Positions 47,540 through 56,100 of a stretch of DNA of 64,000 nt are shown piece after piece. Source of the stretch: CAVQUE01 sp046290435 (GTDB lineage Bacteria; Actinomycetota; Acidimicrobiia; Acidimicrobiales; UBA8592); NCBI GenBank assembly GCA_046290435.1, contig JBKAGO010000050.1, forward strand, positions 1 to 64,000, read 5' to 3'. How positions within the stretch are numbered: position 1 is the stretch's first letter; the number at the start of each line of letters is the position of its first letter. The notes beneath the pieces are model-generated. The model was given only the letters and a program-made list of their open reading frames with translations, did not search any database and was not told where the DNA came from. The position numbers were made by a program, and so were the translations under genes.

Positions 47540-50020
47540 CTACTGCTCGCAGGTTCTGGTCGTGTCCCGGCCGCGCCCGCCGACGCAGGTGTCGACCCCT
47601 CCCCCGCCGACGAGCCGGTCGCGACCAGTCCCGCCGAGCAGCCGGTCGGTACCGGGACCGCCGAAGAGACGGTCGTGACCGGCCCGTCCGACGAGACGGT
47701 CATCGCCACCGCCGCCGAAGATGCGATCGTTGCCGGGGCCGCCGACGATGACGTCGCGCCCTGCGCCTGCGCAGATGAGATCGTTGCCGCCGCGGCCCCG
47801 GATGCGGTCGTTTCCGCCGAGCCCGACGATGACGTCGTCGCCGGGCCCGCCGACGAGGAGGTCATCGCCGGGGGTTCCGATGATCGTCGCCGGGCGTCCC
47901 TTGCAGCGCGGCACCGGTGGCTCGTCGGCGGGGTCGGGGGTCGGCAGCGGGCTATCGCCGGGGACCGTGGGCGGCGATGGCGGGTCGTCGTCGGCGGGTG
48001 GGGCGACCGGAGCCGGATCCGGCGCCGGCGAGGGCAATGGCAGCGCCGGTGCCGGCGTCGGCGTCGGCGCGGGCGTGGGCGTGGGCGTGGGCGTGGGCGC
48101 CGGTGTGGGGGCCTCGGCAACAGGCGGCGGCACCGCCCCACCCGGCGGCGCGGGGAATCCACTGGGGGGCACGTACCCGGCTGCGGCGAAGGTGACCGGT
48201 CCTGTGACCGTGACGTCCCGCACCGGTACCGGCCCGTAGAGGGGGCCGGCGACACCGGTGAGCTCGACGGTGACCGGATGGTTGTCGGCCCGCAACGTGA
48301 CCTGCCCCGTGGCGATGGCCAGCTGCGCCCGCAGACCGGCGGTGGGGCGCCGCAACCGGGCTTCGGTCAGCTCACCGATGCGGTGGAACGCCACGGTGAC
48401 CAGCGGCAGACGGAAGTGGGTCTGGTGGAGCGTGACGACGTCGTTCAGCCAGTCGAACATGAGCGAGTTGCCCGCTGCGTCGTAGGCGTGGAGGTTCGCC
48501 TGATGGAAGAAGAACGGGTAGTTCGCGAACGACGAGATCGCGGTGGACGCCTGGGCCGCGGTCAGGGCCCGCAGCGACGCATAGGTCTCGGAACGGCGGT
48601 AGATCCAGTTGTATTCGTCGGTCATCCGGGCGGGCGTGTTGACGTTGTAGAACAGGTTCGTCGGCCAGCGCGGCAGCAGCACCAGGTTCCCGCCCGATCC
48701 GGGCACGAAGCTGGGCCGGTTCTGGTTGGGCTGCGAGGTGTCCCCGGCGATGTAGCGGATGCCGGTGGCGGTCAACGCCGACACGAGCACGGGGTTGAGC
48801 CCCTCGGGGTACGGGACCGTGCCGTTGCTCAGGCCCGAGTGTTGGCCGGTGACCAGTGCACTCTGCACCGTCGGGTTGGCGCCGGGAAGGCCGATTGCCG
48901 ACCACAGGGCGTTGTTGTCGCGGATCTCGTCTTCGAGGACCGTGCGGCTCCAACCGTTGCGGGCGTCGAGGTTGCGATGAGTGAAGGTGTGGTTGAGCCA
49001 CATGAACGTGTCGCCGCTGGCGACGGCGGCGTCGGTCAATGGGTCGACGCCCGGGGTGCGCGACGCTCCGGCGCCGTTGAAGGCATGCTCGAGCCGGAAA
49101 CCGGCAGCGGTCGGGAAACGGGCGTTGAGGGCGCGCTGCGCGGCGATGGCCGCCTGCCAGTCGGCAGCCGACAGCCGGAAGTCCTCCGGCCCGAGGGCGC
49201 CGGTGCCGATGGCCCACATGTCGCTGGCGTAGAAGACGTCGTCGATGTGGGCCGACAGGAACATCCGCGGTGCACCCAGGTGCAGGCCCTGGGTGGCGAA
49301 GTCGACGTATGCGTAGGCCATGACCTGCGATGCGCGCGCCCAGGGCGCGTGGTTCAGCGAGGAGAAGAGCACCTCGCGGCCGTCCGCGTAGTCGAGCCGG
49401 GCCACGAGGATGGCGCCTCCGGAGCTGCGCAGCAGCGGCGTGACCCGAGGGTCGGTGCCACCCGCGGCGACCGACGTCGGTGCCGCCACACCGAGGATCG
49501 GTCCGTTGGCGGTCTCGAGATACGGGAAGAGCGTCGAGGCAGCTGCGGTCCAGACAGGCCGGTCGCCCCCGCCCGCGGTGCCTGCGGCGTTCATGCCGAC
49601 GCCCACGCCACCCTGGGCAGCCGGCGGGCCGGACATCACCGCCTGACGGACGTCGAAGTCGCGCTGATACTCGTGCAGGGTGGCCCACTCGGCCGACGAG
49701 AACCGCCCTCCGAGGCGGCTGTCGGTGATGACGATGCCGTTGAAGCGGCCGACGTCGCCGCTGCGCAGCGTAGCGACGGTGAGGTCGGTGCGGCTCACGT
49801 CGACCACCTGGTAGTCGGTGCCGATGTTGGTGAGCGTGGTCTCGATGACGTCTCGTGCCGGATCGGCGGCGCGGGTACCGGTTGCGAGCACGAGCACCCG
49901 CAGCTCGACGCTGTGGCCGGGCGCCGCAGCAGCGGGGCGCGGCATCGCCACTGGAACGAACAGGGCCGCGACGAGGCACAGCGCCATGAACACCGCCATC
50001 GGCCATCGCCGCTTCGCCAC
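47540..50020 (-). CDS. Secreted Agd3-like (CE18-type) polysaccharide deacetylase with RTX repeats
   Basis: 826 aa from GTG 50020 with GGGTGGA upstream (TTG 50053 adds 11 residues). Signal peptide to about residue 33. A long N-terminal region (40-250), then a deacetylase-like barrel with D260-D261 (AHIDDVF) and H344-x3-H348 (NHTFTHRN), the metal set of Agd3/CE18 enzymes that remove acetyl groups from galactosaminogalactan-type polymers. A Pro/Thr-rich linker (about 640-710) and ten or so RTX nonapeptide repeats (GGxGxDxxx, about 715-826) bind Ca2+. Secreted by the general route, not by a type I system (signal peptide present). Target polymer inferred. Confidence 0.8.
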   Translation of the reverse strand: MAKRRWPMAVFMALCLVAALFVPVAMPRPAAAAPGHSVELRVLVLATGTRAADPARDVIETTLTNIGTDYQVVDVSRTDLTVATLRSGDVGRFNGIVITDSRLGGRFSSAEWATLHEYQRDFDVRQAVMSGPPAAQGGVGVGMNAAGTAGGGDRPVWTAAASTLFPYLETANGPILGVAAPTSVAAGGTDPRVTPLLRSSGGAILVARLDYADGREVLFSSLNHAPWARASQVMAYAYVDFATQGLHLGAPRMFLSAHIDDVFYASDMWAIGTGALGPEDFRLSAADWQAAIAAQRALNARFPTAAGFRLEHAFNGAGASRTPGVDPLTDAAVASGDTFMWLNHTFTHRNLDARNGWSRTVLEDEIRDNNALWSAIGLPGANPTVQSALVTGQHSGLSNGTVPYPEGLNPVLVSALTATGIRYIAGDTSQPNQNRPSFVPGSGGNLVLLPRWPTNLFYNVNTPARMTDEYNWIYRRSETYASLRALTAAQASTAISSFANYPFFFHQANLHAYDAAGNSLMFDWLNDVVTLHQTHFRLPLVTVAFHRIGELTEARLRRPTAGLRAQLAIATGQVTLRADNHPVTVELTGVAGPLYGPVPVRDVTVTGPVTFAAAGYVPPSGFPAPPGGAVPPPVAEAPTPAPTPTPTPTPAPTPTPAPALPLPSPAPDPAPVAPPADDDPPSPPTVPGDSPLPTPDPADEPPVPRCKGRPATIIGTPGDDLLVGGPGDDVIVGLGGNDRIRGRGGNDLICAGAGRDVIVGGPGNDRIFGGGGDDRLVGRAGHDRLFGGPGTDRLLGGTGRDRLVGGGGVDTCVGGRGRDTTRTCEQ

Positions 50021-50178
50021 TTCTGAATCCACCCGGGTCCGCCTCTTCGCCAAAGGCCGCGAGAGCAGTGACCTGCCGCCCGCTGGTCGAATGCGACCCT
50101 AGTGCACGCCACCGAGCGGCTTGCGGACCCTCCGGCGAAGAATGCCAGGTTCGGCTCGGTCTCGTCCGGTTCGACGGC

Positions 50179-53100
50179 TCAGCGCGCGGGGCGCTCCCAC
50201 CCGTCCCGTGTGCCCTCGGGACGAGGCAATGCATGCGTCTCGACGCCTTCGAGGACGGCCACGACCGCGCCTGCGGCGTCGGCGATGACCATGTCGGATC
50301 GAACCTTCGCGTTCGCCGCGCCCCGGCCGATCAGGGTTGCCCGCAGTGGCCCCGGACGGGGCCGGTCGAACACGCGCACCAGCGCGATCGAGGTCGGCAG
50401 CGACGGTCCTCCGATCACGTGCTCACTCCACAACAGGGCGAGCTGGAGTGCACCGTCGATGACCGCGGGATCGGTCCGCCACGGCTCGGCGGGCCAGCCG
50501 TGGCGGACGACGCCGCCGCAGTCGGAACCCCAGCGGGCATCGGGCCAACCGGAGCCGAGCACCCCGCGGACCGAGGCCGAGAGACCGGCACCGGGGTGCA
50601 GACGCACATCGTCGAGGACCTGGAACGCCGGCCCGTGGAACAGCACACCACCTTTGTCGTAGATCGAGGGCAGTTCGGTGGCCGGACCGGCGAGCACCGC
50701 CAGGGGTGCGGCGTCGTCGTCGAGGGGGACCACCTCGCAGCGGTAGCGCCGGCGCCCGGTGCGGTCGACGAGCTCGAGGCGATGTCGATCGCCGTTCTCG
50801 TCCGATGCCAGCACGCGCAGCTCGAGATCACGGCCGTCGCGGAAGCCGTCGGCCACGACGCCGTTGAGCACCTGCACGTCGCGGAGTCCGAACGGCCGGC
50901 CGGGGCCGAAGGACTCGCACGCAACGCGGGCGAACCACTCCACGGCGTATGCGACCGGCACGACCGGTGTGTCGCCGACGGCGTGGTCGGCGAGATGCGG
51001 ATGGGTGGTGCGGTTGACGACGACGAGATCGCCGTCGGATCCCAGCAGCAGCTCGGCGACGGCGCCCGACCATGGCCCCAGCTGCGCTGCGTCGGGGTCG
51101 CTCAAGGCTCGTTCGTGGCCCAGGAGCAGCTGGGTCTCGGCGCTGGGCGACGGGCAGTCGAGGAGTATCTCCCATGCCGCCGCGTGCACCTCGTGGACGC
51201 CGGTGCGCCACTGCCGGTCGGCAACCTTCGCCGCGAAGGCCGGGTCGGGGGCGTTGGGCTGTTCGGTCGGGTGAGAGGGGCCGAGGCCGTTGATGGCCGA
51301 TACGACGTGCTCGACCCGGTCGCGCAGGGTCATCGCCTGCAACGTCTCGGCTTCGATGGGCTCGCCTATCCAGTAGTCCTGCGCCGCGTGGCCGAACGGG
51401 AACTCGGCCTTGCCCGTGATCGGTTCGACGGGCAGGCCGCCGGTGAACCGGACCGGAACGATCGGCAGACCCAACTCGATTGCCATGTCGACGAAGACCG
51501 AGCTGCAGCGTGTCGTCGGCTGGCGGCAGCTCTGGGCCCGCGTGCCGTCGGCATGGACGAAGAACGAGTGTGAACCGCTCGCCAGGGCCTGCCGTACCCG
51601 ATCGATCAGCTCGAACATCGAACCGGGGTCGCTCTGGTCGAAGTACGCGATCTGATCGACTGCCCGGGCGCCGGGATATGCGTCGAACAACCGCACCAGC
51701 TCACCGATCCAGCGGCGCTCGTGCTTGGCGTTGGAGACCGTGGTCATCGCGACGCCGGTCAACGCGGGAAGCAGGTTCGAGATCAGCAGCGATTCGATCT
51801 GCACCTGGTGGTTGGCCAGGTAGATGGCGGGCCGTCCCTGTAGCCGCTCGAGGGTGTCGGGACGTTCGGTCATGACCCGGCCCACATATCGATCGAACAT
51901 GCCGTCGAGCAGGTCGGCACCCAACCATGCCTCGCCGGTACCGCGGTGCTGCGGCCAGTACCGGCGCATCGCGGCCCGCGCCGCCGACCGGTCGACCTCG
52001 GTACACGCGCCGGACGCGTCGGGCTCGGCGATGTCACCGACGAGGCGCATCCCCATGTTCTTCACCTCGTAGATGCGGATGCCGTCGCACCACAGCGATC
52101 CGGTGCCGAGAACGAATCGGCCGCGTTCGTCGGTGCCGATCTCGGTGATCTCCATCACGGTCGTGATGCGCGTGTTCGCCGGGGTCACCTGCCCGCGGTA
52201 ACTCCACGTCAGTGGCGTGCCCGTCATCAGCGGCTCGAAGGTCGCGTCGACGAGGCCGTCGTCCATGCCGGTGTCGAGCATGAAGAACTGCAGCAGCTGC
52301 AGGAGGGCCTCGATGCCGAGCGATCCCGGCTGCACCGGGTCCTGGAAGAAGTGCGCCTTGAAGAACCACTCGGTGACGTCGACGTCCTTCTCGCCACGGA
52401 CGACACCCAGTCCGGCGCGCCCGGCCGACGCCACATGCACGGCGCGATCGAGCATCAGCAGCATCGGCTCGGCCAGGCGCGCCGATCCGGCGACGTACCG
52501 GTCCGGTCGGCCCGTGAGGTCCACCATCGGCGGCGCTGCGAGCTCGAGCGGCACGCGGTGCTCGTCGCGGACGGCGAGGCCGACCTGATGGTCGAACGCC
52601 TCGGGCGGGAAGAACCCGAAGACCGTGGTCATCGTGTACACCGAGCGGTCGCCGAGGAAGCACTCGACCTCGAACCCCTCGATGACCATGCCCCCGGCAC
52701 GCGAGACGCTGGTGAGTTCGACGTGGGTCGTCAGGGTGCCGGCGGTTCGTGTCAGCTCACCGGTGAGGGTGCCCGTGCCGTCGAGGTTGCGGAACAACAT
52801 GTCGTCGTCGATCGCCGTCGCGGACCCGACTGCCGACGCCACCCAACCGCACGGCTGCAGCGCCGCCTCGAGCAGCACGGCGAACGGCATCGTCGCCGCG
52901 CCGTTGGCGTCGAAGTACCAGGCGTCGTCGGGGATGTCGTACTCGCACACGATCTTCATGCCCGGCGCACAGACGCCGAGGTCACCGTCGATGTGGGTGA
53001 TCCGGCTGATGAAGTGATACGGCGGGCCGGGCAGGCGCGGCGACCGGCGGGTGCCGTCGAACACCCGATACATCGAGCCGAAGGCCTCCGATGGCCGACC

Positions 53101-56100
53101 CCATGCGCAGGAGATCATGGCCTTCCAGTCGAACGGGAACCCTTCGGCGTCGGTCGCCACCGGTACGGGCTCGACGACACCTTCGTACAGCTCGGGCATC
53201 GATGTGAGCGGCCAACTCGGGGTCAGTTCGACGGCGATGCGATGGGCGTGGAACGCGGCGCGGCCGTCGACGTAGCCGACGACATCGGCAATGACCGTCG
53301 GGTGCGGACCGTCCCAGACCTCTTCGACGTGGACCTCGTACGCGACGCGTTCGGTTCGGGGGTTGATCTCGCCCCGGCACTTGAGATCGAAGGGCTGGCC
53401 CGGCAGCGGCTGGAACCGCCAGCCGTCGCGCCGGGTGGTGAAGCCCATCGCTGCGAGGTAGAAGGACAGGGCCTCGATGCAGGCCTCGACCATGAAGTTG
53501 CCGGGCATGCACGGGTCGTTCTTGAAGTGGCCGTCGAAGAACCAGGCGTCGTCGGCGATGGCGGTCTCGCATCGCATGAAGCCCCGGCCCCACGGCCCGC
53601 CCGTCGGGTCGAAGACGGTGACCTCGTCGATGAACAGCTGAGCGCCCGACTGGATCTTCGGGGTGCGGGTGTGGGTATGGGCCCACGAGAACGCCGGCCC
53701 GAAGCAGTCGACGAGGCGTCCCTCGCTGAACGCGACAACCTCGTCACGGGAGAACGACGACTTCGGGCTGGCGATGGCCGGTGCGTCGACCCGTGCGTCG
53801 GGGTCGAGATCGCCGGCTGCTGCCTCGGGCGTCCACAACACGCCGAGCGCGTCGGCGAGCTCCTGGGGGGTGAAGAAGCCGGCCTGGCCGTCTCGCACGG
53901 CGAGACGACGCTCGCCGTCGACCAGGCAGTCGTACTCGAAGAAGAACAGCCGGACGTCACCGTGGCGGGCGTGGCCGGTGATCCTGATCTCGTACTGCAG
54001 GGTGTCGCCAGGCGAGGGCAGATCGCCGTGGTACGTGAGGGTGCAGCCGAGGAGGCGGTAGGCGCGGTCGGGCTCGGTGATCAGGTCGATGCCCATGTAG
54101 CTGATCAGCATCAGGTCGGCCTGGCCGGCCTCGATCATGAACCCGGTGGGCATGAAGCCGTCGTTGAGATACCAGGCGCCGGCGACGACGTCGGTCTCGG
54201 TCCAGATGGTGCCGGTGCCCAGCACGCCCGGCGCGGCGTCGATGCCGGTGACGCGGTCGGCCAGCAACAGCGGCGGCTCCGGCATGCGGCACTGGATCGA
54301 GCGGTTGTCCTGCGCGGCGAAGAGCGGCCCGAAGAGCTCCGAGATCCTCCCGGACGAGTGGATCTCCAGCTGCTGCTTGTCCCAGTGCACGTTGCCGGGG
54401 CCGCTGGCGCCTGCCGCTTCGGGAACGCCGGGGGCAGGCGTGGTTTCGGTGCGGGTCAGGGCGTGCAGGTCCGCGACGCTGCCGGCGAGGAACTGGTCGT
54501 GCAGCGCGGCGCGTTGCACGACGAATCCCTCGTGGAGCGCCGCGATCTGTGTCATCTGCGCATGGATCTCACCGGCGACGATGTCCGCGGCGCTCTGCCC
54601 GGCAGGCTCGACGGGTGGCGACGCCGCCATCGGAGCGGCGGCGCCGTTCGACGCAACGGCGCCGTTCGGCGTGACCGGCGGGCGCCACGGTGCGGGGGGC
54701 ATGGATTGGCGGGCCATGTCGTCACGATCCAGGGGGGTGGGGTCGGCGCCGGTCGGTTCGCAGCGTGGGGGAAGCGTCGCCGGTTCGGGATGCGCGGCGA
54801 ACGACCGGTGCCGGTTCGTCGCTGGCTCGGGCCGGACGTCCGGGCATGCGAGCCGGGCACTCAACGCGTGGTGGTCGACAGCGACGCCTGCGGCGACGAG
54901 TGCTGCGGCCACCTCGAAGAGCTGCTCGACGTTCTTGTCCCGCCGGTCGAGGGGGATGGCCAGGTGGTCACGATCGCCGAGGATCTCGGTGATGAAGTTG
55001 GTGCACGCCCCGGCGGGGCCGTGTTCGACGAAGATGCGGACGCCGTCGGCGTAGGCCGCTTCGATGGTGGCGGGGAAGTCGAGCGTCTGCTCGGCCTGGC
55101 GGGTGATCACCTCGGCGCACGCTGCGGTGCTCACCTCGTAAGCGCCGTTGCTGCCGTTGGAGTAGTGCCGCACGCCGGGCATCGGGGTGACGGCCCGGGT
55201 GTGGATGTCGAGCCACGGCTGGTGGAACGTCTGACGCACCTCGGGCACGTGACAGGCGAGGTTGTACGCCACGGGACGGCACCGGCGCCGCCCGAGCGAT
55301 TCGACCACCCGCTCACACGCGTCGCTGTCCCCGCCGATGACGGTGTCGTTCGGCGTGTTGATGATGGCGAGGTGCACCCGCTCCTCGCCGGCGATGGCGG
55401 CGCGAACGTCGTCGACGGGCGCGAGGACGTTCCACATGGCCCAGCTCGCCGAGGGTTGACCCCAGGCCCGGGCGACGGCGGCGAAGTCGATCCCGAGCTC
55501 GCGGTCCATCATCCCGCTCGCCTCGATCTCGGCGCGCATGGCGGCGCGGTCGGACCAGATGCCGAAGGCGAAGAGGCTGTTGCTCTCCCCGGAGGAGTAC
55601 CCGATGGCAGCAGTCGGCCGGAGCCCGAGGAGGTGGCGGGTGATGTGCGTGTGGGAGGAGCTAACCAGCGACGTGCCCCAGAGGAAGTCGCTCGGCGTCG
55701 GCTCGTGCCCGGCATCGCCGAACACCCACGACGCGGTCTCACCGAGCGGGAACGACTCGGCGACCCGGTCGGCGGCCTCGGGGATCGCCCGCAGGAGCTG
55801 TGCGCCCATCCCGGCGTAGGCGGCGCCCGCAGCGGTGTACACGAAGGCCAGCTCGCCATCGAGGGGCCGCGGGCGGAAGCGGACCCCCTCCCCTGCCGGA
55901 TGGCCGTGTTCGATGTGACGGCGCGCTCGTTCGATCCGCTGCTGCAGCTGTTCGTCGCCGTCGGCCACGATGACCAGGCGGGCGGGACCGTCGTCGCTCT
56001 CGATGCCGGCGTCGAGGCTCTCCAGCACGGCTGCGGCGTCGGCACCGGAGAAGACGTGCAGACGCGGCGGTGCGATGCGGCCCGGTGCACGGTGACGGCT

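Noticed and set aside
47540..48000. RTX region considered as a type I secreted toxin
   Set aside because: An N-terminal signal peptide and a deacetylase-like catalytic domain are present, and no HlyB/HlyD/TolC-type genes are near.
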